Origin: Pseudomonadota bacterium
GTDB taxonomy: Bacteria > Pseudomonadota > Gammaproteobacteria > Burkholderiales > Burkholderiaceae_C
Assembly (NCBI GenBank): GCA_023460715.1
Contig: JAEWPH010000255.1
Span: 1-55,332, forward strand
Direction: 5' to 3'
DNA: 55,332 nt
Positions 27,931-35,833 of the stretch are shown here, piece after piece. The notes beneath the pieces were generated by a model, which was given only the letters and a program-made list of their open reading frames with translations, searched no databases and had not been told where the DNA came from. The translations under genes and the position numbers were made by a program. Within the stretch, counting starts at the first letter, position 1. Each line of letters opens with the position of its first letter.

Positions 27931-28931
27931 TTCGCGGATGGGGCCACAAGGCCTTTCCCATCGGAGACGCAAGCAGGGTAGGGGAGGTTCGCCGGCACGT
28001 CGCCCAGTTGGCGGCGGCGCAGGGCTGGACCGATACCGACGCAGGGCGCTTGACCATCGTCGCGACCGAGCTGGCAACCAACCTGCTGCGCCACGCCAGG
28101 GAGGGCCAAATGTGGGTCGCCCTCCGTGCTCCCTTCGATGAGATCGAGGTCATCGCCGTCGACCGCGGTCCGGGTATCGAGAATGTGACCGAGGCCATGC
28201 GGGATGGTGCGTCGACGCGCCAGGATTCGGCCGGTACCGGCCTGGGCGCGCTGGCGCGGCTGGCTGACGACTTCGATCTGCTGAGCTCGCCCGCGGGCAC
28301 GATTGGCGTCGCCCGGGTGAGACCGGTCGGCGCTGCCCGCACCGTGCTGTCGCGCAAACTGGGGGCGGTCTGCCTCGCTGTCCCGCCTGAGCCGGTCAGC
28401 GGGGACGCATGGGCGTTGAGCGAAGACGGTGGCCAGTCCACGGTAATAGTGGCCGACGGACTGGGACATGGAGTGCTGGCGGCGGAGGCGGCCCAGGCTG
28501 CCTTGGGCGCGTTCGCAGAAGTGCCGTCCGAGCCATTGGACCGGGTGCTGCATCGCTGCCATGGAGCGCTCCAGGGGACGCGGGGCGCGGCCGTGCTCGC
28601 CGTCCGCACCCTGGCGGATGCGCTGCAGTCCTGCGGAGCAGGCAATGTGGCTGCACGGGTCTTCACAGGCCTTGGCGAGCGTTCGCTCATGGGCCAGCAT
28701 GGCACGGTCGGTCTGCAGATCCCGACGCTTCTGGTGTCCTCGCAGGAGAGGCCCCAGCACGGCGCCCTGGTCATGTACACCGATGGCATCACGACGCGCT
28801 GGCAAACCAAGGATTATGGTGGGCTGCTGGCGCGGGACGCCACGCTGCTGGCCGCGGCCATACTCTGGCACAACACACGGAGCCGGGACGACGCGACGGT
28901 GATCGTCTTGCAAGCCGAGGAGGCGCTATGA
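27921..28931 (+). CDS. Fused RsbW-like ATPase and SpoIIE/PP2C phosphatase (RsbX-like)
   Basis: The 336-residue protein joins two signalling domains. Residues about 5-135 are an anti-sigma-factor-type GHKL ATPase (VATELATNLLRHA, DRGPGI, GTGLGALARLAD). Residues about 145-333 are a PP2C-type phosphatase of the SpoIIE/RsbX class (VIVADGLGHGVLAAEAA, MYTDGITTRW, RDDATVIVL). In Bacillus, RsbX resets the stressosome by removing phosphate from RsbS and RsbR, and the gene position here fits that role. The ATPase half could bind RsbT or STAS partners. The start is GTG 27921, inside the end of rsbT; the stop overlaps the next start as ATGA. Confidence 0.88.
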   Translation: MEVIRGWGHKAFPIGDASRVGEVRRHVAQLAAAQGWTDTDAGRLTIVATELATNLLRHAREGQMWVALRAPFDEIEVIAVDRGPGIENVTEAMRDGASTRQDSAGTGLGALARLADDFDLLSSPAGTIGVARVRPVGAARTVLSRKLGAVCLAVPPEPVSGDAWALSEDGGQSTVIVADGLGHGVLAAEAAQAALGAFAEVPSEPLDRVLHRCHGALQGTRGAAVLAVRTLADALQSCGAGNVAARVFTGLGERSLMGQHGTVGLQIPTLLVSSQERPQHGALVMYTDGITTRWQTKDYGGLLARDATLLAAAILWHNTRSRDDATVIVLQAEEAL

Positions 28932-29779
28932 GCGATGAAGACCTGAAAGCCCGATTGGCGTCCACGCAGGCAGAGGTCGACGCACTGCGGGAGGAACTCG
29001 AAGAGACCAATCGGGGCGTCGTGGCGCTCTATGCGGAGCTCGACGAACAGGCCGACCAGTTGCGCAAGGCCACCGAACTCAAGAGCCGGTTCCTTTCGTA
29101 CATGAGCCACGAGTTCCGCACGCCCATCGGCGCGATCCGCAGCAACACCCGCCTTCTGCTGGACCATGTCGACGGCCCGCTGACCGAGGAGCAGACCCGG
29201 CAGGTCCGGTTCATTCAGGATACCGCGGCGGAATTTGCAGAGATGGTGGACGATCTGCTGGACCTTGCCAAGATTGAGGCCGGCAGGCTCGACATCTCAC
29301 CCGCATGGTTCGAGATGATGGACCTGTTCTCCGCCTTGCGCGGCATGTTCAGGCCGGTGCTGCACAACGGAGCCCTCAGCCTTGTTTTCGAAGAGCCGGG
29401 CAACCTACCTCGGCTGTTCACGGACGACCGCAAGCTGTCGCACATTCTGCGCAACTTCATTTCCAACGCCCTGAAGTTCACGCCGCAGGGCGAAGTGCGC
29501 ATTTCGGCCCGGCTGATCGAAGGCGACCGCGTTCGCTTTTCCGTTTCAGACACCGGAATCGGCATCGCTCCAGAGTTTCTGGGGGCGCTCTTCAACGATT
29601 TCTCCCAGGTGGACTCCCCGATCCAGAAACGGTTGCGCGGTACGGGCCTCGGGCTGGCGCTGTCGCGCCGCCTCGCCCAGTTGCTCGGTGGAGACGTCGA
29701 CGTGGAAAGTACGCCGGGAGTAGGGTCCACCTTCTCGGTGGTGGTTCCAGTGCAGCTAACGCATGCGGAGGCCAGATGA
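28928..29779 (+). CDS. Sensor histidine kinase of the stressosome operon
   Basis: A soluble 283-residue kinase. A coiled coil spans about residues 5-50 (ELEETNRGVVALYAELDEQ), then HisKA with His61 in MSHEFRTPIGAI, then HATPase from about 160 with N box ILRNFISNALKFT, DTGIGIAPEF and GTGLGLALSRRLAQLLGG. It has no transmembrane or periplasmic part, so its input is cytoplasmic. The coiled coil after an ATGA overlap with the ATPase/phosphatase gene suggests direct coupling to the RsbRST core, possibly to released RsbT; this is inference. Confidence 0.92.
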   Translation: MSDEDLKARLASTQAEVDALREELEETNRGVVALYAELDEQADQLRKATELKSRFLSYMSHEFRTPIGAIRSNTRLLLDHVDGPLTEEQTRQVRFIQDTAAEFAEMVDDLLDLAKIEAGRLDISPAWFEMMDLFSALRGMFRPVLHNGALSLVFEEPGNLPRLFTDDRKLSHILRNFISNALKFTPQGEVRISARLIEGDRVRFSVSDTGIGIAPEFLGALFNDFSQVDSPIQKRLRGTGLGLALSRRLAQLLGGDVDVESTPGVGSTFSVVVPVQLTHAEAR

Positions 29780-29812
29780 CCCGAGCGCATCGGCAAGAAG
29801 GGAAGGGCCATC

Positions 29813-31765
29813 ATGGCTAGAAACACGTCCGGGCTGATCGCGCCCACCTTCGACCGCAGCCGTCACACTATCTTGGTGGTAGACGACAACCCGGCCACCC
29901 GGTATTCGACCGAACGCGTCATCCGCGCTGCGGGCTTCCAGACGGTGGAGGCAGAGACGGGCGCAACAGCGATTACGTTAGCGCAAACCAACGTTTCCGC
30001 AGTGGTTCTGGATGTGCATCTGCCGGACATGTCCGGATTCGACGTCTGCCGGGCACTGCGGGGCCACCGGGACACCAGCCGGATCCCGGTCGTCCATCTG
30101 TCTGCCGCCTATGTCGAAAGCGCCCACCAAGTCGCGGGGCTCAATGCAGGCGCCGACGCCTACATGGTGCACCCGGTCGAGCCGCAACTGCTGGTCGCCA
30201 CCTTGCAGGCGCTGATCCGCGCCCGGCTGGCGGAAGACAGTCTGCGACGCAGTGAATCGAGGTTTCGCGCCATCTACGACCGCGCACCAGCGGCGATGCT
30301 GCTGGTGAACGGAGCAGGGCATATCGCAGACGCCAATGCCCAGGCGCTGGCTCTGTTGCAAAGGACGCGCCAGGACATCCTCGGCCAGGCGCTCGTCCAT
30401 TTCGTGCCGCCACCTTGGGCTGACAGTGCGGCCCTGCACCTGGCCGCCTCTGCCGGGCAGTCGTGGCAAGGCGAGTTTCCGCTCATCACTGCAGACGGCA
30501 CGGAGCGGATGATCGAGTGGAATTTCTCGGAACCCGTCGAAGCCGACATCCGTCTCGCGATCGCCCAAGATCTGACGGAGTCGCTGGAGCTGCAGCGGCA
30601 GCGCGAGGAGTTGCTGGAGCGTGAGCAGGCCGCCCGCGTGCTTGCCGAGCGCCACAGCCGCACCAAGGACGATTTCGTCGCCGTGCTTTCGCATGAACTA
30701 CGTACTCCATTGACGCTGCTCAGCGGTTGGGCGCACATGCTCAAGCGGCCGAACCTCAGCGAAGACATGCTCAGCCGGGGCATTGATGCCATAGAGAAAG
30801 GGGTCAAGGCCCAAAGTCGCATCATCTCCGACATCCTGGACATCTCCCGTCTCAGTGCTGGGAAGCTGCACCTGCACCGCGAGGCGGCCGATGTAGATGC
30901 GCTCACACAACAGAGCCTGGATGCACTGCGGGACCCTGCCAACGTGAAAGAAGTCTCGATCCGTTTCCAGCCCAGCGGCAGCCAATGTGCGGCTTGGCTC
31001 GACATCACGCGCTTTCAGCAAATTGTGTGGAACCTGGTCACCAATTCCATCAAGTTCTCGGAGCGGGGCGGTACGGTGCATGTCACCCTGCAAAGAGAAG
31101 GTGATGTCTTGCAGCTGCAGGTGCGCGACCAGGGCGCAGGCATCTCTCCGGAGTTTTTGCCCCACATCTTCGAGCGATTTTCCCAGGACAGCGCACCCGA
31201 CGTGCGGGGACACGGTGGTCTGGGCCTTGGCCTGTCGATCGTTAAGCATCTGGCCGAACTCCACGGTGGCTCGGTAACCGCCCACAGCGCGGGCCGGAAC
31301 GAGGGCGCAACCATGACCGTTGTGCTGCAGGTGGGCGAAGGCGATCTCGCTAACCGTTCGGAACCAGGTGACCAGACAGCACCGACAGGCAACCTTCGCG
31401 GCAAGGATGTGCTGGTGGTGGAAGACAACCAGGACACAAGCGAGATGCTGCGACTGGTGCTGACCGACCAAGGCGCGAGCGTCCGCATCGCAGAGGACTT
31501 CGATGCCGGCATGTCGCAGCTACATGCACAGTGGCCGGACTTGCTTATCAGCGATATTGGGCTGCCAGGCAAGGACGGGTACCAACTGATCCAGGCGGTC
31601 CGCTCAGCCGAACTTGAGCATGCAGGTACCACGCGGCTCCGGGCTGTCGCGCTCAGCGCCTTCGCCAGAGAGCAGGACAAGTCAAAGGCGCTGGCGGCAG
31701 GGTTTGACGTCCACCTGTCCAAGCCATTGCAGCCGCATCTGCTGGTTAGAGCTCTGTGCGCGTAG
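29813..31765 (+). CDS. Hybrid sensor kinase: receiver-PAS-kinase-receiver
   Basis: The 650 residues hold four modules in order: an N-terminal receiver (about 18-135, phospho-acceptor Asp67 in VVLDVHLP), a PAS domain (about 145-265), a HisKA/HATPase core (His294 in LSHELRTPL; NLVTNSIKFS; GLGLGLSIVKHLAELHGG) and a C-terminal receiver (about 530-648, Asp581 in ISDIGLPG). No membrane segment is present. The N-terminal receiver may accept phosphate from the preceding kinase, and the C-terminal one may feed a relay. The next gene downstream encodes a LuxR-type regulator, the likely end point. Confidence 0.92.
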   Translation: MARNTSGLIAPTFDRSRHTILVVDDNPATRYSTERVIRAAGFQTVEAETGATAITLAQTNVSAVVLDVHLPDMSGFDVCRALRGHRDTSRIPVVHLSAAYVESAHQVAGLNAGADAYMVHPVEPQLLVATLQALIRARLAEDSLRRSESRFRAIYDRAPAAMLLVNGAGHIADANAQALALLQRTRQDILGQALVHFVPPPWADSAALHLAASAGQSWQGEFPLITADGTERMIEWNFSEPVEADIRLAIAQDLTESLELQRQREELLEREQAARVLAERHSRTKDDFVAVLSHELRTPLTLLSGWAHMLKRPNLSEDMLSRGIDAIEKGVKAQSRIISDILDISRLSAGKLHLHREAADVDALTQQSLDALRDPANVKEVSIRFQPSGSQCAAWLDITRFQQIVWNLVTNSIKFSERGGTVHVTLQREGDVLQLQVRDQGAGISPEFLPHIFERFSQDSAPDVRGHGGLGLGLSIVKHLAELHGGSVTAHSAGRNEGATMTVVLQVGEGDLANRSEPGDQTAPTGNLRGKDVLVVEDNQDTSEMLRLVLTDQGASVRIAEDFDAGMSQLHAQWPDLLISDIGLPGKDGYQLIQAVRSAELEHAGTTRLRAVALSAFAREQDKSKALAAGFDVHLSKPLQPHLLVRALCA

Positions 31766-31780
31766 CGGGTTCAGAGAGAA

Positions 31781-31806
31781 GGTGTGGCGGTCGCATGCGC
31801 CACACC
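31781..31806. terminator. Hairpin after the hybrid kinase gene
   Basis: GGTGTGGCG (31781-31789) pairs exactly with CGCCACACC (31798-31806), 15 bases after the stop. There is no immediate T run, but an AT-rich stretch (31818-31860) follows. It may end the rsb transcript or be a partial stop before the LuxR-type gene. Confidence 0.5.
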
Positions 31807-31817
31807 CTCGCTGTCCT

Positions 31818-31910
31818 TAACTTCTAATATTTAACATAATATACATCGTATCTAGTAATGTAGCGTTTGCGGTAGTTATCGCCGCTGGTTACTCGTGGTC
31901 GTCTCCTACA
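31818..31910 (+). promoter_or_regulatory. AT-rich probable promoter region of the LuxR-type regulator
   Basis: Bases 31818-31860 are strikingly AT-rich for this DNA, with several TAATAT/TATAAT-like hexamers. A CCTACA box follows at 31905-31910, 118 bases before the start at 32028. This suggests that the regulator has its own promoter. Confidence 0.4.
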
Positions 31911-32027
31911 TCCTGCCGGCAGGCTTGGCGGCACACTCCCCGTCCATCGGACCCACGTTGCCAACAGACGATCAATCGATCAGCGCGGGCCGGAAGTGAA
32001 CCATCAGTACCTGGAAGGGAAACATCT

Positions 32028-32660
32028 GTGATCAAAATCGGCCTTGTTGACGACCACGCCATCGTTCGCTCGGGACTGCGCCAGTATTTGTCCGAGCACG
32101 TGGACATGCGGGTCGTGGGAGAGGCTTCGAATGGCCGGGAGGCTATCGACCTGATCAGGGCACACGACATCGACGTGCTGATCATGGACCTGTCCATGCC
32201 GGGCCAAGGCGGGCTGGACGCCATCCCGATGCTGCGGGCCAAGGCGCCGGACATGGGCATCCTGATTCTGACGGGCCACCCCGAAGAGCATTACGCCATC
32301 AACCTGATACGTCAGGGCGCCAGCGGCTTTCTGAACAAGGAATGCGATCCCAAAGAGATCCTGGAAGCCATCCGGACCATCGCGCTGGGCCGCCGCTACC
32401 TGACGCCAGCCGTGGCCGACCTCCTCGCCCAACAGCTCAACCGCAAGGACGATGTGCCGCCACACGAGCAACTGTCGGAGCGGGAATTCCAGGTGTTCCT
32501 CAAGCTTGCCAAGGGCGAAACCGCGGGGGCCATCGCCAACGCGCTGTCGCTCAGCGTGAAGACCGTCAGCACCTACCGTACGCGCCTGATGGAAAAAATG
32601 GCGCTGTCTTCCAACAGCGATCTGACGTACTACGCGCTCAAGAACCAGTTGATCGACTGA
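32028..32660 (+). CDS. NarL/FixJ-type response regulator with LuxR helix-turn-helix
   Basis: The 210-residue protein has a receiver domain (about 1-120; acidic pair DD in LVDDH, phospho-acceptor Asp54 in IMDLSMPG, Thr in ILTGHPE, Lys in LNKECD) and a LuxR-type DNA-binding domain (about 148-205; LSEREFQVFLKLAKGET, LSLSVKTVSTYRTRLMEKM). It starts at GTG 32028 after GGAAGGGA. It is the only DNA-binding output near the rsb module and the two kinases, so it is the likely effector. Its targets are not shown by the sequence. Confidence 0.93.
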   Translation: MIKIGLVDDHAIVRSGLRQYLSEHVDMRVVGEASNGREAIDLIRAHDIDVLIMDLSMPGQGGLDAIPMLRAKAPDMGILILTGHPEEHYAINLIRQGASGFLNKECDPKEILEAIRTIALGRRYLTPAVADLLAQQLNRKDDVPPHEQLSEREFQVFLKLAKGETAGAIANALSLSVKTVSTYRTRLMEKMALSSNSDLTYYALKNQLID

Positions 32661-32707
32661 GCGGCACGTCCAGGGGCGGATGATCTCCTCTGGTTCGACA
32701 AGAATTT

Positions 32708-32750
32708 GGGGGCGTGGCCGCAGCGGCACACGCCCCTTTTCCTTTTTTGA
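32708..32750 (+). terminator. Rho-independent terminator after the LuxR-type regulator
   Basis: GGGGCGTG (32709-32716) pairs with CACGCCCC (32729-32736), followed by TTTTCCTTTTTT. It is the strongest terminator in the window and separates the stress module from the NO operon. Confidence 0.9.
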
Positions 32751-32764
32751 TTGACTGAAATCAA
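32751..32764 (+). promoter_or_regulatory. FNR/DNR-like box upstream of the NO-response operon
   Basis: TTGACTGAAATCAA matches the FNR/ANR/DNR consensus TTGAT-N4-ATCAA at nine of ten fixed bases. A possible -10 (CACAAT, 32786-32791) would place the box near -41, as in class II activation. It lies 59 bases before the DUF2249 gene. Confidence 0.6.
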
Positions 32765-32791
32765 ATCTGAAGACGGGCGTATGATCACAAT

Positions 32792-32812
32792 AGATTCATA
32801 TTTAATGAATCT
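32792..32812. promoter_or_regulatory. NsrR-like palindrome at the NO-operon promoter
   Basis: AGATTCAT-N5-ATGAATCT is an exact 8-base inverted repeat with an AT spacer, close in form to sites of the NO-sensing repressor NsrR. It would lie over the predicted transcription start, as expected for a repressor. The downstream genes are NO-response genes. Confidence 0.6.
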
Positions 32813-32823
32813 TAAAGGTCGCC

Positions 32824-33111
32824 ATGTCTTCTGTCGTCTCTCACCCCGTAGTCGATGTCCGCGCTATCGCTCCTCAGGACAGGCACTCGCTGATCTTCTC
32901 GACCTTCCAGTCGCTGGCTGCAGGTGGCGCCATGGAACTGGTGAACGATCACGACCCCCTGCCCCTTCACGCCCAGTTCCAGGCCCGGCAGCCGGGGCGG
33001 TTTGACTGGGAGTATCTGCAGAATGGGCCGGACCTTTGGCGCGTTCGTATCAGCAAGCGTGCCTCCGGACATGCGAGCGGTCAGTGCTGCGGCTCCTGCG
33101 GCGGAGCTTGA
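32824..33111 (+). CDS. DUF2249 domain protein
   Basis: The 95-residue protein shows the DUF2249 pattern: LIFSTFQSLAAGGAMELVNDHDPLPL, then FDWEYLQNGPDLWRVRI. These small TusA-like proteins often sit with NO-related genes and haemerythrins; their role is unknown. The tail is Cys-rich (GQCCGSCGGA), which may bind metal or take part in sulfur chemistry. It is the first gene of the operon, directly behind the FNR/DNR-like and NsrR-like sites. Confidence 0.85.
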   Translation: MSSVVSHPVVDVRAIAPQDRHSLIFSTFQSLAAGGAMELVNDHDPLPLHAQFQARQPGRFDWEYLQNGPDLWRVRISKRASGHASGQCCGSCGGA

Positions 33112-33154
33112 GGCGTTCCTCAAGCGCTCCTGCCCCACCCCCCGGGAACACCCC

Positions 33155-33505
33155 ATGGACAATCACAGTCACCCTGCACCGGCGCCCTTCGCTTACGACG
33201 GCCCCGTCCCGTTGCAGGCCCCCATCCTCACGGCGCTGCGGCGGGTCGTCGACCCGGAGGTGGCACTGAACATCGTAGATGTGGGCCTGGTCTATGCCGT
33301 CACCGCCCGCCCCGGCGAGGTCCACGTGCGCATGACCATGACCTCGGCGGCTTGCCCGGTAGCGGACGTCATCATGGAAGACGTTCAATGGGAATTGTCC
33401 CAGGTCTTGCCGGAAGGAACGCGGATCGATCTGGAACTGGTGTGGGAACCGCCCTGGTCGCCCGATCGCATGAGTGAGCGCGCCAAGGGTTTCATGGGAT
33501 GGTGA
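33155..33505 (+). CDS. DUF59/MIP18-family iron-sulfur assembly-type protein
   Basis: The 116-residue protein carries the DUF59 core: LRRVVDPEVALNIVDVGLVYAV, VHVRMTMTSAACPVADVI and LVWEPPWSPDRMSERAKGFMGW. The conserved Cys in SAACP is the likely reactive or metal-binding residue. Relatives (SufT, PaaD) help Fe-S cluster maturation. In an NO operon a role in repair of damaged clusters is plausible but inferred. ATG 33155 follows GGGAA. The stop overlaps the start of the next gene. Confidence 0.85.
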   Translation: MDNHSHPAPAPFAYDGPVPLQAPILTALRRVVDPEVALNIVDVGLVYAVTARPGEVHVRMTMTSAACPVADVIMEDVQWELSQVLPEGTRIDLELVWEPPWSPDRMSERAKGFMGW

Positions 33506-34665
33506 ACACCTCGGCCCCTTCACTGCGCGGGGCAGGACCCGTGTCCAGGATCGCTCTGCGCCTCGTGTTTGCGCTGGTGGTCGGTATGGGGCTGCTGGCC
33601 GGCATCGCCGGCGGTCTGCTGCGGGTCGGCATCGCATGGGGGGATGAGCGTGCGACCGCCGTGCTGCAACGCGCCGCCGTGGACCACGCCTTCCTGATGG
33701 TGTGTGCCTTCATGGGCACGGTGATCGGCATCGAGCGCGCGATAGCGCTCCGGCGTGGCTGGGCCTTTCTTGCGCCGGCGTGTACGGCGGCGGGCGGCGC
33801 AGCCGTGTTGTGCGGCGCACGGCCTGCGGCACTGTGGCTGGCGGTGGCCGGCTCGGTCGTGTTCGTGGGGGTCAATGGGGCCGTGGTGGCCCGGCAGCGG
33901 GCTGACCACACCATGCTGCTGCTCGTGGCGGCAGTGGCCTGGGTGATGGCCAACCTGGCACATGCGCTTGCGCTGCAGCCGGGGGCGGTGGTTCCGCTGT
34001 GGCTCAGCCTGCTGGTGCTCACCATCGCGGCCGAACGCCTCGAAATGGCGCGACTGATGCGCCGCCGCCCCGGCGCGACGGCGTGGCTTTATGGAATCGT
34101 TGCGGTTCTGCTGGCGGGCGCAGTCGCGTCGGGTTTCCGCCCGACAGCCGGCGGCGTCGCCTACGGCGGCGGCCTGCTGGCCCTGGCGTGCTGGCTGGCG
34201 GTCTTCGACATCGCCCGGCGCACCGTGCGAGCGCAGGGCCTCAGCCGCTACATGGCCGTCTGCCTGCTGTCGGGTTACGGGTGGCTGGCTGTGGCCGGCG
34301 CGGCTTGGATCGCCATGGCACTGGGCCAGGGCATCCGCGACACGGCCTTGCACGCGCTCGCCCTGGGCTTCGTCTTCAGCATGGTGATGGGCCATGTACC
34401 CGTCATTCTTCCCGCCGTGGCCCGCGTCAAGCTGGCTTATGGATGGGCGTTCTATCTTCCGCTGCTGGCCTTGCACCTGACGCTGGTCTGGCGTCTGGGG
34501 GCCGGGCATTTCGACGGCCAGGCCCAGGCGCTCGGCGCCCTGGGCAATGCCGTGGCGATCGCGCTGTTCGCCGCCACCGTCTTGGCGGCCGCCTTGCTGT
34601 GGCGTTGGCGCGCGTCGCGGCTTTCTCATCCCTCGTCCCGCCATGGCACACCTCATGTCCATTGA
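33499..34665 (+). CDS. NnrS-like multi-pass membrane protein
   Basis: The 388 residues form roughly 12 hydrophobic segments. His-containing motifs in membrane segments (VDHAFLMVCAFMG, HALALGFVFSMVMGHVP, ILPAV) resemble haem/copper-type ligands in NnrS and cytochrome oxidase-like proteins. It is a divergent companion of the NnrS encoded next, with which it overlaps. ATG 33499 overlaps the DUF59 stop by seven bases. It probably acts in the inner membrane in NO tolerance; the biochemical role is unknown. Confidence 0.7.
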   Translation: MVNTSAPSLRGAGPVSRIALRLVFALVVGMGLLAGIAGGLLRVGIAWGDERATAVLQRAAVDHAFLMVCAFMGTVIGIERAIALRRGWAFLAPACTAAGGAAVLCGARPAALWLAVAGSVVFVGVNGAVVARQRADHTMLLLVAAVAWVMANLAHALALQPGAVVPLWLSLLVLTIAAERLEMARLMRRRPGATAWLYGIVAVLLAGAVASGFRPTAGGVAYGGGLLALACWLAVFDIARRTVRAQGLSRYMAVCLLSGYGWLAVAGAAWIAMALGQGIRDTALHALALGFVFSMVMGHVPVILPAVARVKLAYGWAFYLPLLALHLTLVWRLGAGHFDGQAQALGALGNAVAIALFAATVLAAALLWRWRASRLSHPSSRHGTPHVH

Positions 34666-35833
34666 AGAACCCTCCCCTGCGCTCCGATCTGGACGCGCAC
34701 TTTGGGCCCTCGGCTTCCGGCCGTTCTACCTGCTCGCCAGCATATTTGCGGCACTCTCAATTCCGCTGTGGGCATTGCAGTTCTCGGGGTACCTGCCCCA
34801 AGCGTATCTGGCAGGACCGCTGTGGCATGCCCATGAAATGCTGTTCGGCTTTGCGCTGGCCGTGATCGTCGGCTTCTTGTTCACCGCCGGACGCAACTGG
34901 ACGGGACGCCCCACGCCCACAGGCCCTCTGCTGATGGCGCTGGCGGCCCTCTGGCTGATCGCGCGGGTGCTGGTTCTAACCCCTTACGCCACGGCGGCCG
35001 CCGTCGCCAACGTCGGCTTTCCGGCCGCGGCCGCGGTGGCTTTAGGGGTGCCTTTCGTGCAGGCACGCAACCGCCGCAATTACTTCTTCGTCGCCTTGCT
35101 GGGCTTGATGGCGGTGGCTGCGCTGTGCTTTCACCTCGCCCACCTGGGCAAAGCCGCCCTGCCCGCCTGGCAAGGCATTCGCGTCGCACTCGACGTGGTG
35201 CTGTTCATCCTCGTGGTCATGGGGGGCCGCGTGATCCCGATGTTCACCAACAACGGCGTTCCCGGGGCGCAGGCCGCCAAGAAGCCCTGGCTCGAGAAGA
35301 CCGCGCTGGGCTGCGTTCTGGCCGTGCTGGCATTGGATGCCATGGGCGTGCAAGGCTCTGTCCTGGCCCTCGTCACCCTCCTGGCCTGCGTAGCCCACGC
35401 CAGCCGCTGGACGCTTTGGCAACCCTGGAAGACGCTGGGGGTCCCGCTGGTGTGGGTGCTGCACCTGGCCTATCTGTGGATTCCGGTGCATCTGCTGCTG
35501 CGTGCGTTGGGAGAATGGGGTTGGGTCGCCCCCACCTTGGCGACGCATGCGCTCACGGTCGGCGCGATCGGTGGATTGGTCATCGGCATGATGACCCGCA
35601 CGGCCCGGGGCCACACGGGGCGGCCGTTGCGGGCCGATCGCTATGAGACGGCCTGCTACGGTTTCATTCTTTTGGCGGCTGCCGTGCGGGTGTTTCTGCC
35701 GTGGCTGGCGCCGACGCAGACCGTCCATGCCACGCTCCTGTCGGCCTGTCTGTGGTCGGCGGGGTTCGGGATCTATGCCATCCGGTATTGGCCCATCCTG
35801 TCGCGGCCACGGGTAGACGGCCGGCCGGGCTAG
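34643..35833 (+). CDS. nnrS: NnrS family nitric oxide tolerance protein
   Basis: NnrS is a haem- and copper-containing inner-membrane protein that protects against nitrosative stress. The 396 residues, about 12 membrane segments, show LWALGFRPFYLLAS, LWHAHEMLFGFALAVIVGFL, GGRVIPMFTNNG and HALTVGAIGGLVIGMMTR. ATG 34643 overlaps the previous gene by 23 bases; an ATG four codons on (34655) is equally possible. It is the last gene of the NO operon. No terminator is clear in the 193-base gap after it. Confidence 0.92.
   Translation: MAHLMSIEEPSPALRSGRALWALGFRPFYLLASIFAALSIPLWALQFSGYLPQAYLAGPLWHAHEMLFGFALAVIVGFLFTAGRNWTGRPTPTGPLLMALAALWLIARVLVLTPYATAAAVANVGFPAAAAVALGVPFVQARNRRNYFFVALLGLMAVAALCFHLAHLGKAALPAWQGIRVALDVVLFILVVMGGRVIPMFTNNGVPGAQAAKKPWLEKTALGCVLAVLALDAMGVQGSVLALVTLLACVAHASRWTLWQPWKTLGVPLVWVLHLAYLWIPVHLLLRALGEWGWVAPTLATHALTVGAIGGLVIGMMTRTARGHTGRPLRADRYETACYGFILLAAAVRVFLPWLAPTQTVHATLLSACLWSAGFGIYAIRYWPILSRPRVDGRPG

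Noticed and set aside
26315..32660. A sigma factor or RsbV/RsbU gene hidden in the stressosome module
   Set aside because: Every frame between the called genes is short or a shadow; none shows sigma region 2 or 4 motifs or a separate STAS antagonist.
32747..32764. TTGAT-N8-ATCAA read as an FNR site
   Set aside because: The spacer is too long; the overlapping TTGAC-N4-ATCAA fits the known 14-base form.
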